Shown piece after piece: positions 36,225 through 44,079 of a stretch of DNA of 64,000 bases. The DNA is taken from the NCBI GenBank assembly GCA_002389045.1, contig DGNS01000005.1, positions 168,288-232,287 on the forward strand, read 5' to 3'. Each line of letters opens with the position of its first letter. Within the stretch, counting starts at the first letter, position 1. The position numbers and the translations under genes are program-made. The stretch is from Thiotrichaceae bacterium UBA4486. GTDB lineage: Bacteria > Pseudomonadota > Gammaproteobacteria > Eutrophobiales > Eutrophobiaceae. Below the pieces are notes generated by a model, which saw only the letters and a list, made by a program, of their open reading frames with translations, was not told the DNA's origin and did no database searches.

Positions 36225-36479
36225 ATGGCTCATACTTACGATCAGATATTTCAAACGCTGCAGGGTATCCTGGAGAAAGTCAGTGTTCGCGGCACCGTGA
36301 TTACCCCGGAAACCGGTCTCACCGATCAACTGAAAATGGATTCCATGAAGGTGCTGGATATCATCATGGAAATAGAAGACGAACTGGATATCTCCGTGCC
36401 CATGAATAACCTGGTTGATGTCAACACCGTGGGTGAACTCGCGCAATTACTGTTTGAACTCGACACATCAAAATCATGA
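36225..36479 (+). CDS. Dedicated acyl carrier protein for long-chain base synthesis
   Basis: An 84-aa carrier protein. The phosphopantetheine serine is Ser40 in KMDSMKVLDIIMEIEDE, and the helices around it fit the ACP fold. It differs from the housekeeping ACP encoded at 59696. It lies between the reductase and Spt and overlaps spt by 4 bp (ATGA), the arrangement seen in Caulobacter, where the ACP delivers the acyl chain to serine palmitoyltransferase. Confidence 0.92.
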   Translation: MAHTYDQIFQTLQGILEKVSVRGTVITPETGLTDQLKMDSMKVLDIIMEIEDELDISVPMNNLVDVNTVGELAQLLFELDTSKS

Positions 36480-37666
36480 ATCTGCTTGAAGAGTTTGCCG
36501 CCAGGCATGCACATAAAAAGTTACTGCTGCCTGAAGACGTGCAGATATTCGGTGCGCAGATTGAAAAACTCTATTCGTCCACGGAAGCAAAAATCGGTGA
36601 TCGCAGGATCACCCTGTTCGGCACCAACAATTACCTGGGTTTAACCTTCGCGCCGCAATGTCTCGAAGCCGCACACCGGGCCATTGACGAGGAGGGCACC
36701 GGCACCACTGGTTCGCGCCTGGCCAACGGCAGCTATTCCAATCATTACCTGCTGGAAAAAGAGTTCGCGGATTTCTACCGGTGCGAACACTGCATTATTT
36801 TCTCCACCGGATACCAGGCTAATCTAGGACTGATCTCGGGTCTGATAGACAGCAAGGATGTCATACTGCTCGATGCTCATTGCCACGCCAGCATCTATGA
36901 CGGTTGCAGTATGACCGGCGCGGATGTGATCCGCTTCCGACATAACGATACCGTGAACATGGAAAAGCGTCTGCAACGCCTGGGGGATCGCGCCCAATCG
37001 ACCCTGATCATTGTCGAGGGCATCTACAGCATGCTCGGCGATACGGCGCCGTTGCAGGAAATTGTCCGCCTGAAACAGAAATACGGCGCCACGCTGCTGG
37101 TCGATGAAGCGCATTCCCTCGGGGTGCTCGGTGAAACCGGACAGGGCCTGGTGGAACAGGCCGGTGTGCTGGACCAGGTCGATTTCATTACCGGTACCTT
37201 CAGTAAAAGCCTCGGCAATATCGGCGGTTATTGTGTCAGCAACCATCCGCAACTCGATATGATCCGCTACGTCAGCCGGCCCTATATTTTTACCGCCTCC
37301 TCATCGCCGGCCACCATTGCCGCTACGCGCGCTGCACTGGTTTTGCTGCGGGAAGGGCAGGCGCTGCGAAAAACACTGTGGCAACACAGCCGCTTTCTCT
37401 ATTCGAAACTCGACGAACTCGGCTATACGCTGGGCCCGGAACCCGGTCCGGTCATTGCTGTTGTTCTTGATTCGCACACACTGGCAATCGACCTGTGGCG
37501 GCGGTTGCTGGATAACGGCATTTATACCAACCTGGTATTGCCGCCGGCCACGCCGGATGACAAGTCGCTGATCCGCTGCAGTATCAGCGCTGCACACACG
37601 ACGGAACAGCTTGAACATATCGCCGATGTCTTCTCTCAGTTACGCAAGTATGTAACCGACGCATAA
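36476..37666 (+). CDS. spt: Serine palmitoyltransferase (PLP-dependent alpha-oxoamine synthase)
   Basis: A 396-aa fold-type I PLP enzyme that condenses serine with an acyl thioester to 3-oxosphinganine. Its family also includes BioF and KBL. The PLP lysine is at about 243 in TFSKSLGNIGGY. DEAHSLGVLGETGQG, SNHYLLEKEFADF and the LFGTNNYLGL start segment are diagnostic for the group. The neighbouring ACP, acyl-AMP ligase and reductase distinguish it from BioF, since no biotin genes are near. It is followed directly by an ABC exporter, 4 bp downstream. Confidence 0.88.
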   Translation: MNLLEEFAARHAHKKLLLPEDVQIFGAQIEKLYSSTEAKIGDRRITLFGTNNYLGLTFAPQCLEAAHRAIDEEGTGTTGSRLANGSYSNHYLLEKEFADFYRCEHCIIFSTGYQANLGLISGLIDSKDVILLDAHCHASIYDGCSMTGADVIRFRHNDTVNMEKRLQRLGDRAQSTLIIVEGIYSMLGDTAPLQEIVRLKQKYGATLLVDEAHSLGVLGETGQGLVEQAGVLDQVDFITGTFSKSLGNIGGYCVSNHPQLDMIRYVSRPYIFTASSSPATIAATRAALVLLREGQALRKTLWQHSRFLYSKLDELGYTLGPEPGPVIAVVLDSHTLAIDLWRRLLDNGIYTNLVLPPATPDDKSLIRCSISAAHTTEQLEHIADVFSQLRKYVTDA

Positions 37667-37670
37667 ATAC

Positions 37671-39389
37671 ATGCGCACGCTGCTGACATATATAACGGCA
37701 TTCCCCGGGCGCAGCGTGGTTATCCTCATCGCCTTGCTGGTGGCAGGGCTGGCCGAAGGGTTGAGCCTGACCACCCTGTTACCATTACTGTCAACCGCCA
37801 TCGAGGGCAGCGGGGATTCCGGTATCAGTCATTTTATTATTACCCGCCTTCAAAATGCCGGGATAGAACCGACCGTAGGTGTGATGCTGGTGATTATCGT
37901 CGGTGGCATGGTCGTGAAAAGTATTATCCTGTTGCTGTCCAATCGTGAAGTCGGCAATACCGTGGCCCATGTCGCAACAGCGCTGCGCCTGGAACTGCTG
38001 GATGCGCTGCTCGCCAGCCGCTGGCAGTATTACCTGCAGAAAAAGAGTGGTGCCCTGGTCAATTCCGTTGCCACCGAGGCCTACCGCGCCGCCAACGGAT
38101 TCGAATACGGCGCCAACGTGGTGGCCCTGTCCATCCAGGTTCTGGTTTACAGCATCGTCGCCCTCTCGGTTTCATGGAAAGCCACCCTGGTTTCTCTTTT
38201 GATCGGTTTGTTGCTGTTGTCGGTTCTGCACCGGCTGGTGAAATCGGCGCGCCGCGCCGGGACACAGCAAACCCGCCTGCTGAAGCAATTGTTATCCTAT
38301 CTCAACGATGTCCTCGGTTCGGTCAAACCGCTCAAGGCCATGGCCAGGGAAAATGTTGCCGACGTGATTCTTCGCGAACATACCCGGGAACTGGAACAGT
38401 CCCTGCGCCGGGAAGTGATGAGCCGGGAAGCGCTGGTCGCGCTGCAGGAACCGATCATTGCCACCCTGGCGGCCATCGGTTTGTACATGGCGCTGGTCAT
38501 GTGGGATCTGTCACTGCCGGCCGTTATGGTGCTGGTGTTTCTACTGGTGCGTATCCTCAGCCTGTTGAATAAAACACAGCGACGCTACCAGTTGCTGACA
38601 ACCCAGGAAAGCGCCTACTGGGCCTTGCGTACGGCGGCCGAGGAGGCGCGTGCCGCCTCCGAGAAAACCTGGGGTACGACCAGGCCCGTGCTTGAGCATG
38701 AAATCCGTTTTGAACATGTCGGTTTTGAATACGGCAACAAGGCGGTCTTCGAGGATTTGAACATGGTCATTCCCGTCAACACGATGACCGTGATCATGGG
38801 CCCCTCCGGAATCGGCAAGAGCACCCTGCTGGATCTGATCTGCGGCATCCATGTGGCCGACAAGGGAAACATCCTGATCGATGGCAAACCCTTATATGAA
38901 CACGACATGCGCTCCTGGCGCCGTCTCATCGGTTATGTTCCCCAGGAAAGTATTCTCCTGCATGACAGCGTCCTGAATAACATCATCGTCGGCGAACCGG
39001 AACTGGGGATGGACGATGCGCTGAGAGCGCTGGAACAAACCGGGGCCAGGGCGTTTGTGGAAGCGCTGCCCGAAGGCATGGATACGGTAGTCGGGGAACG
39101 GGGCGGACAATTGTCCGGCGGACAACGCCAACGCATCGCCATTGCCAGGGCGCTGGCGCACCAGCCGCGCTTGTTGATCTTCGACGAACCAACCAGCGCA
39201 CTGGATCCCGAGAACGTAAAAATCATCTGCGATACCATGCGAACACTATCCAGACAGCTCACTGTCATCGTGGTGTCTCATCAACGCGAACTCATCGAGG
39301 CCGCGGACCGGGTCTATGTCTTTTCCGACAACGGTTTCGGGCTTGCCTCGCAGGACACTGACGGCGCCTTCAGCAGCGCCTCACAGTAA
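37671..39389 (+). CDS. MsbA-like ABC exporter (fused membrane and ATPase domains)
   Basis: A 572-aa half-transporter. Residues ~1-320 form the membrane domain with six hydrophobic segments. The ATPase domain has Walker A GPSGIGKST (about 382-390), the Q-loop YVPQES, signature LSGGQRQRIAIARA and Walker B LLIFDEPTSALD. Such proteins flip lipids across the inner membrane. Being the last gene of the ceramide operon, it is a strong candidate for flipping ceramide or its headgroup form before the LptFG pair could take over. Direct proof is lacking. Confidence 0.93.
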   Translation: MRTLLTYITAFPGRSVVILIALLVAGLAEGLSLTTLLPLLSTAIEGSGDSGISHFIITRLQNAGIEPTVGVMLVIIVGGMVVKSIILLLSNREVGNTVAHVATALRLELLDALLASRWQYYLQKKSGALVNSVATEAYRAANGFEYGANVVALSIQVLVYSIVALSVSWKATLVSLLIGLLLLSVLHRLVKSARRAGTQQTRLLKQLLSYLNDVLGSVKPLKAMARENVADVILREHTRELEQSLRREVMSREALVALQEPIIATLAAIGLYMALVMWDLSLPAVMVLVFLLVRILSLLNKTQRRYQLLTTQESAYWALRTAAEEARAASEKTWGTTRPVLEHEIRFEHVGFEYGNKAVFEDLNMVIPVNTMTVIMGPSGIGKSTLLDLICGIHVADKGNILIDGKPLYEHDMRSWRRLIGYVPQESILLHDSVLNNIIVGEPELGMDDALRALEQTGARAFVEALPEGMDTVVGERGGQLSGGQRQRIAIARALAHQPRLLIFDEPTSALDPENVKIICDTMRTLSRQLTVIVVSHQRELIEAADRVYVFSDNGFGLASQDTDGAFSSASQ

Positions 39390-39405
39390 CAGATACAACG
39401 GGTTG

Positions 39406-39543
39406 ATGGTCAATGCGCTGAAGCCTGCTACCCAGCGCATTGACGGTGTGAATTTTCATGATCTCATGCGTCTAATAAATATGTTTTTTACGGCAGAACA
39501 GTTGATCTGCCTGGAATCCGGCTATGATGAGTATCTGCAATAA
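39406..39543 (+). CDS. Possible small protein (45 aa)
   Basis: A 45-codon frame running into the next gene by about 20 bp. It starts MVNALKPATQRIDGVNFHD. No ribosome-binding site or family is recognisable. It is listed because the sequence between the exporter and the thioredoxin gene is otherwise empty. It may be a chance frame. Confidence 0.25.
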   Translation: MVNALKPATQRIDGVNFHDLMRLINMFFTAEQLICLESGYDEYLQ

Positions 39544-40054
39544 CAGCACTGTGCGATGCATTGCCGCGGCGGCTATGCTGTGTCTCGCCACGGCCGCCCC
39601 AGCTGTGGAAATGGAGAAAGTCGGTGGTGGTTCAGCGAGAATGGCGGATCTGGTGGGTCAGGGCCGCTGGGTGGTGGTCAATGTCTGGAGCCCCAGTTGC
39701 ACATTCTGTGTACAGGAACTGCCACACATTCTTGAATTTCACCGCAAACACCGGGAAAGCATCGACGTCTTCGGGATCACGGTGGATTTCCCCAGTTTCG
39801 GCTATGGCAGGATCGAGATTATCGAGCGCTTCCTGCAGCGACATCCCATCGACTACCCACTGTACCTGGCTGACCATGAAATGGCCTCTGCGGCTATCGG
39901 TAGTTATCTTCGCGCCATTCCCATGATCGTGATATTTCACCCGGATGGACGCGTGCTGGGCCGCTGGCCGGGGGAAATCAACATCCCGGAACTGGAGAAT
40001 TTCATAGAAAATTACGATCGCTACGGCACCGAGGAGTGGGGCCTGGGTTCGTAA
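39524..40054 (+). CDS. TlpA-type periplasmic thioredoxin-like protein
   Basis: A 176-aa protein with an N-terminal signal peptide (RCIAAAAMLCLATAAPA) and a thioredoxin fold. The active-site motif is CTFC at 59-62 in SPSCTFCVQELP, and the later RAIPMIVIFHPDG segment supplies the cis-proline region. It is expected to act as a periplasmic disulphide reductase or in cytochrome maturation. The next two codons after the first ATG include a second ATG; either may be used. Confidence 0.87.
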   Translation: MMSICNNSTVRCIAAAAMLCLATAAPAVEMEKVGGGSARMADLVGQGRWVVVNVWSPSCTFCVQELPHILEFHRKHRESIDVFGITVDFPSFGYGRIEIIERFLQRHPIDYPLYLADHEMASAAIGSYLRAIPMIVIFHPDGRVLGRWPGEINIPELENFIENYDRYGTEEWGLGS

Positions 40055-40120
40055 ACGCTACTTGCTATTGCCTCACCCGCCGCAGGAACTGAAGTAATTG
40101 AAATAACGGCTAATTAATGA

Positions 40121-40149
40121 TTAAAAAGTGCCGTCAAATAGGCTAAGAT
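40121..40149 (+). promoter_or_regulatory. Candidate promoter of the tRNA-Cys/tRNA-Leu pair
   Basis: ttaaaa (40121-40126), 17-bp spacer, taagat (40144-40149), followed by agcgcgccc, the same kind of GC-rich discriminator as at the tRNA-Gly promoter (16863-16874). The -35 match is weak. Confidence 0.45.
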
Positions 40150-40168
40150 AGCGCGCCCTGCGGCACTC

Positions 40169-40208
40169 AAACCCCGACAACGGGGTTTATTATTGCCCGG
40201 GGTTTTTT
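40169..40208 (+). promoter_or_regulatory. Alternative hairpins in the tRNA-Cys leader
   Basis: aaaccccg (40169-40176) can pair with cggggttt at 40181-40188, or with an identical cggggttt at 40198-40205 that runs into a six-T stretch (40203-40208). The two structures exclude each other: one looks like an intrinsic terminator, the other like an antiterminator. It lies between the candidate promoter and tRNA-Cys. It may simply be the terminator of the thioredoxin gene. Confidence 0.5.
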
Positions 40209-40233
40209 AGCTCGTGAATGATTTCCACCCAAT

Positions 40234-40307
40234 GGCTGGGTGGCAGAGTGGTTATGCAGCGGCCTGCAAAGCCGTGGACGCCGGTTCGATTCCGACCCCA
40301 GCCTCCA
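40234..40307 (+). tRNA. tRNA-Cys (anticodon GCA)
   Basis: A 74-nt cloverleaf: acceptor ggctggg with cccagcc, anticodon loop cctgcaaa giving GCA, T-arm gccggttcgattccgac, encoded CCA. In E. coli the equivalent cysT follows glyW directly; here it is about 23 kb away. Confidence 0.97.
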
Positions 40308-40315
40308 TTTTCCGA

Positions 40316-40465
40316 TCACCGCGCCGGCTTGTCCGCGGGCAGTTCCTCGCGGTAATCCTTCCTGTGTTTCTCCTTGCGGCGCTTGTCCTCGTGCGGGCCG
40401 GATTTACGCAGCACGTCGGGCGGTTTGGGAGCATGTTTTTTTGGCAGTTCTCTGGATTTGCTCAT
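40316..40465 (-). CDS. Small highly basic protein (49 aa)
   Basis: A 49-codon minus-strand frame between tRNA-Cys and tRNA-Leu. It starts MSKSRELPKKHAPKPPD and is rich in lysine, arginine and glutamate with no hydrophobic core (KRRKEKHRKDYREELP). It would be a disordered, possibly nucleic-acid-binding protein. No strong ribosome-binding site is seen; an upstream in-frame start would extend it by 21 residues. Confidence 0.45.
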   Translation of the reverse strand: MSKSRELPKKHAPKPPDVLRKSGPHEDKRRKEKHRKDYREELPADKPAR

Positions 40466-40546
40466 GGTGGTCTGATTTAAAGTGTGTAATGAAGAAATGC
40501 TGTCTGACCGGGTGAATTTTGATAGCATTTGCCGCTGTTTTCCATT

Positions 40547-40633
40547 GCCCGGGTGGTGGAATTGGTAGACACAAGGGACTTAAAATCCCTCGGAGGCAAC
40601 TCCGTGCCGGTTCAAGTCCGGCCCCGGGCACCA
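40547..40633 (+). tRNA. tRNA-Leu (anticodon UAA)
   Basis: An 87-nt class II tRNA: acceptor gcccggg with cccgggc, anticodon loop acttaaaat giving TAA, variable arm cggaggcaactccg, T-arm gccggttcaagtccggc, encoded CCA. It corresponds to E. coli leuZ, which normally follows cysT. Confidence 0.97.
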
Positions 40634-40774
40634 CATAACATAACAAATATCGAAAGCCTGGCTAAAAAGCAGACCTGTCTTGACTGTATTGACCTTCTTC
40701 CCGGTACATTCCGTAACCGGTTATAAACGTCCCGGCACATGCCTGTGCCGCTGTTCATACACCGGGACGACCTG

Positions 40775-41575
40775 ATGGATCTACTCAATGCATTGCTGCT
40801 GGGCATCGTCCAGGGCATTACCGAATTTCTGCCCATTTCCAGTTCCGCGCACCTGATCCTGATGCCTGTATTCGCCGGCTGGATCGACCAGGGCGTGGCT
40901 TTCGATCTGGCGGTTCATGCGGGCACCTTGCTGGCCGTGCTGGTTTATTTTCGCAAGGATGTGCGTGAGCTTGTATGCGATGGTATGCATTCCATGCAAC
41001 GCGGCCATATCGTGGGGCGGGGCGGGCTGGCGCTCTATCTGCTTATTGCGACGCTGCCTGCCGCGATTACGGGATTTTTATTACTGGATTTGATCGAAAC
41101 GCTGTTACGCTCAGTGGTGATCATTTTTACAACCACGATCATTTTCGGGCTCGCCCTGGGCTGGGCGGATTACCGTCCGAACAGCGGCCGGCAACTCGGG
41201 GACCTGAACTGGAAGGATGCCGTGTTCATCGGCATCGCCCAGGCCATATCGCTGATTCCGGGGACGTCCCGTTCCGGGGCCACCATTACCGCGGGTTTAC
41301 TGCTCGGACTGGACCGGGTGTCTGCCTCGCGGTTTTCCTTTCTTCTGGCCATACCGATCACGGCGCTGGCCGCCGGCGCCAAGCTGCTGGAAGTCGCCGG
41401 CAGTGATGAGATTGTCGACTGGAACGCCTTCCTGGTCGGCGGTGTTACGTCATTCGCCGTGGCCGTTACCGCCATTCATTATTTTCTGAAATGGCTCAAT
41501 CGCTTCGGCATGTGGCCTTATGTGATTTACCGCATGGTGCTGGCGTCGGTGATCTATCTGTTATTGATTCGTTAA
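40775..41575 (+). CDS. uppP: Undecaprenyl-diphosphatase
   Basis: A 266-aa inner-membrane enzyme that recycles the undecaprenyl carrier by removing a phosphate from C55-PP; overexpression gives bacitracin resistance. The family motifs EFLPISSSAHLIL and PGTSRSGATITAGLLLG are present. The start at 40775 (MDLLNALLLGIVQG) is chosen because the upstream 12 residues from the earlier ATG are not typical of the family. It is followed six bases later by an antiporter gene. Confidence 0.96.
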   Translation: MDLLNALLLGIVQGITEFLPISSSAHLILMPVFAGWIDQGVAFDLAVHAGTLLAVLVYFRKDVRELVCDGMHSMQRGHIVGRGGLALYLLIATLPAAITGFLLLDLIETLLRSVVIIFTTTIIFGLALGWADYRPNSGRQLGDLNWKDAVFIGIAQAISLIPGTSRSGATITAGLLLGLDRVSASRFSFLLAIPITALAAGAKLLEVAGSDEIVDWNAFLVGGVTSFAVAVTAIHYFLKWLNRFGMWPYVIYRMVLASVIYLLLIR

Positions 41576-41581
41576 GGTGAG

Positions 41582-42568
41582 ATGATGGGACTGGCTGTTC
41601 TGGCTATCGTTGTAGGGTTTATCCTGCTGGTGTGGAGTGCGGACCGGTTTGTGGACGGAGCGGCGGCATCCGCCCGGCATATCGGGATGTCTCCTCTGAT
41701 CATCGGTATGGTGGTGGTGGGTTTCGGCACCTCGGCGCCGGAAATGGTGGTCTCCGCCATTGCGGCGCTGGATGGTAATCCGGGCCTGGCCCTGGGTAAC
41801 GCGCTCGGCTCGAATATCGTCAACACCGCATTGATTCTTGGTATCACCGCGCTGATTGCACCACTGGTCGTGCACTCGAGGATCATTCGCAGGGAGTTGC
41901 CGCTGCTGGTCATCATCGGGTTGCTGGCCGGTGCATTGATGTGGGATGACGCATTGACGCGAATGGAGGCCGGAATATTGCTGTGTGGATTTTTCGTCCT
42001 GATAGGCTGGACCGTGTTCGCCGCGGCCAGGGAGAAAAACGACACCCTTGAAAGTGAAATTGAAAAAGAGCTGCAAACTCACTCCATGTCGCCCGGGAGG
42101 GCCGCTTTCTGGTTGATCGTGGGCCTGCTGCTGTTGATCCTCAGTTCCCGCATACTGGTTTGGGGCGCTGTCACGATCGCCCATGCGCTCGGCGTCAGTG
42201 ATCTGATCATTGGGCTCACCATTGTGGCGCTGGGGACCTCGTTACCGGAACTGGCGGCTTCGGTGATTGCCGCCCGCAAGGGTGAACACGATATCGCCCT
42301 CGGTAATATCGTCGGTTCGAACATGTTCAATCTGCTGGCCGTGATCGGCATCGCCGGCATCATCGCGCCCATGCCCCTGATCGATGCCGCGGTGCTGACC
42401 CGTGACTGGCCTACCATGGTGGGCCTGAGCGTGGCGCTGTTCGTCATGGCGTATGGATTTGGCGGCGAGGGTAAAATCACCCGTCTGGAAGGAAGCGTGT
42501 TACTGCTGGCCTTCGTTGCCTACAACAGCTACCTGGTGTTCTCGGTTTTACAGGGCATTGCTGTTTGA
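41582..42568 (+). CDS. Calcium/sodium (cation) antiporter, YrbG/CaxA family
   Basis: A 328-aa inner-membrane exchanger with two inverted repeats, each with the alpha motif: GFGTSAPEMVVSAIAALDG with GNALGSNIVNTALILG, and ALGTSLPELAASVIAARKG with GNIVGSNMFNLLAVIG. About ten membrane helices are present. A ribosome-binding site (aaggtgag) overlaps the uppP stop region. Two consecutive ATGs begin the gene; the first is used here. The exact ion specificity cannot be told from sequence. Confidence 0.94.
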   Translation: MMGLAVLAIVVGFILLVWSADRFVDGAAASARHIGMSPLIIGMVVVGFGTSAPEMVVSAIAALDGNPGLALGNALGSNIVNTALILGITALIAPLVVHSRIIRRELPLLVIIGLLAGALMWDDALTRMEAGILLCGFFVLIGWTVFAAAREKNDTLESEIEKELQTHSMSPGRAAFWLIVGLLLLILSSRILVWGAVTIAHALGVSDLIIGLTIVALGTSLPELAASVIAARKGEHDIALGNIVGSNMFNLLAVIGIAGIIAPMPLIDAAVLTRDWPTMVGLSVALFVMAYGFGGEGKITRLEGSVLLLAFVAYNSYLVFSVLQGIAV

Positions 42569-42697
42569 GATAGCCCACTATTGCTTACCGCCATGGAGGC
42601 GAAGAGGGGAGAGCGGCTCGTAGCGGTTAATTACAGGGAATCCTGATGCCGGTTCGGAATCGAAACAGATGATGCACGGCCCGGAGAAATATCTGCC

Positions 42698-42976
42698 ATG
42701 AGAACCTGCTTATTCACCCGTTGTCTGGTTTTATCAGTCATCCTCTCATCGTTGCCGGCACTGGCGGCCACACCGCGCGTGGACAAGCGCATCAGCAATG
42801 TCTTCATGCAGAGTTTCAGGAATGAAGGATTCAGTTATATCGTTGATCCTTATGCACAATTATGTTTCATCATCACCCAGAACGGAGGCGTAAGCGAAAT
42901 TGATTGCCAGGCATTGAAACGCCGCAGCGAATGGCAGCCGGTCATCTACTGGGTTGAAACGGATGAAAAAAAATGA
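42698..42976 (+). CDS. Small secreted protein of unknown function
   Basis: A 92-aa protein beginning with a clear signal peptide (LVLSVILSSLPALAA) and a short mature part containing two cysteines (QLCFIIT and EIDCQAL) in a likely disulphide. No family is recognised. It is free-standing between the antiporter and a 275-bp AT-rich gap in which I see no gene. Confidence 0.6.
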   Translation: MRTCLFTRCLVLSVILSSLPALAATPRVDKRISNVFMQSFRNEGFSYIVDPYAQLCFIITQNGGVSEIDCQALKRRSEWQPVIYWVETDEKK

Positions 42977-43251
42977 GACTTCCCTGTCTCTAGCGTTTTG
43001 CTGATGAATATCTCGTTGCTTGGTACAACGAGGAGGAGAACTATTTCACTATCGAATTAATACAAAGCTCTATCTAATTAATTGGTTACCATTGACTCAT
43101 AAGATAGTACATGAATTGTAAAATATCAAGAATATTTTTTATCTATTTGATATTTATAGAATTATTAATAACTTATCAAGTCACACACAAGGGTAAGAAT
43201 ACCGGGAGTCGATGCGTCCCATAACAAGGTAGCGCGGAAACGGAGACCATC

Positions 43252-43995
43252 ATGATGCATTTACGCATGGCGGCGGCCTTGCTGGCCGTACTGATACCTC
43301 TTCCGGTGCTGGCAGGATCCCAGGTCTTTTCCAGTGCCGTGGAGCAGACCGGTTTGCTGGAACTCTATACTTCGGAAGGCTGCAGCAGTTGCCCGCCGGC
43401 GGACAGGTGGCTCAGTTCCCTGAAAACGAGTCCCGTCCTATGGAAAGAATTCATTCCCGTGGCATTTCATGTCGATTACTGGGACTACATCGGCTGGCAA
43501 GATCGCTTCGCCAGCCCGGAGTTCAGCGAACGCCAGCGCCGCTTTGCCCGGCAGCAGTCGTTGCGAACGGTGTATACACCGGGTTTTGTCTATAACGGCC
43601 GGGAATGGCGCAACTGGTTTGCCAAACGCTTTTTTGATTTTCCGCAAGGATCACGTCCGGGTGTATTGACCGTGACGACCATGGACGGGGAAGCCCGACT
43701 GAATTTCAGACCGTCCGGCAGCGTCAATTCCACACTTTTTTATACCGTGGCACTGCTCGGTTTTGATCTGCAAACTCATATCAAGGCCGGTGAGAACGCC
43801 GGCCGCAGCCTGCAACACGACTTCGTGGTTCTGGATATCCGCAGCGGATCATTGCAGCCGGGGGAAGAGGGCTACTCCGCCTCGACACAGATTCCGCACA
43901 GCGATGTCGTGGCACCACGCTACGCCATCGTCGTCTGGATCCACCAGGGCGATGACATTAGCCCGATCCAGGCGACGGGGGGGTATCGGGAATAG
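43252..43995 (+). CDS. DUF1223 secreted thioredoxin-fold protein
   Basis: A 247-aa secreted protein with an N-terminal signal peptide ending near AGS and a thioredoxin-like domain with the CxxC pair C44-SS-C47 (LYTSEGCSSCPPAD). HVDYWDYIGWQDRFA and YTPGFVYNGREWRN are conserved parts of the family. Its function is not known; a periplasmic thiol role is possible. Its stop codon TAG is the first base triplet of heptad repeat element C. Confidence 0.88.
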   Translation: MMHLRMAAALLAVLIPLPVLAGSQVFSSAVEQTGLLELYTSEGCSSCPPADRWLSSLKTSPVLWKEFIPVAFHVDYWDYIGWQDRFASPEFSERQRRFARQQSLRTVYTPGFVYNGREWRNWFAKRFFDFPQGSRPGVLTVTTMDGEARLNFRPSGSVNSTLFYTVALLGFDLQTHIKAGENAGRSLQHDFVVLDIRSGSLQPGEEGYSASTQIPHSDVVAPRYAIVVWIHQGDDISPIQATGGYRE

Positions 43996-44053
43996 CTATT
44001 AGCCATTAGTACGAAGGTTCGACCTGGAACTTTGAACTTTGAACCCTGAAAGG
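43993..44053. repeat. Heptad repeat element C: two types of 7-nt units before the betaine importer operon
   Basis: It starts in the DUF1223 stop codon with three in-phase units (tagctat, tagccat, tagtacg; 43993-44013), the tagc type of element B. After a short linker four units of the tgaa type follow (ggaactt, tgaactt, tgaaccc, tgaaagg; 44026-44053), the type seen in element D. The importer operon begins 27 bp later. Confidence 0.75.
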
Positions 44054-44079
44054 TATGCTGTCAGTCAATTATTGATTGA

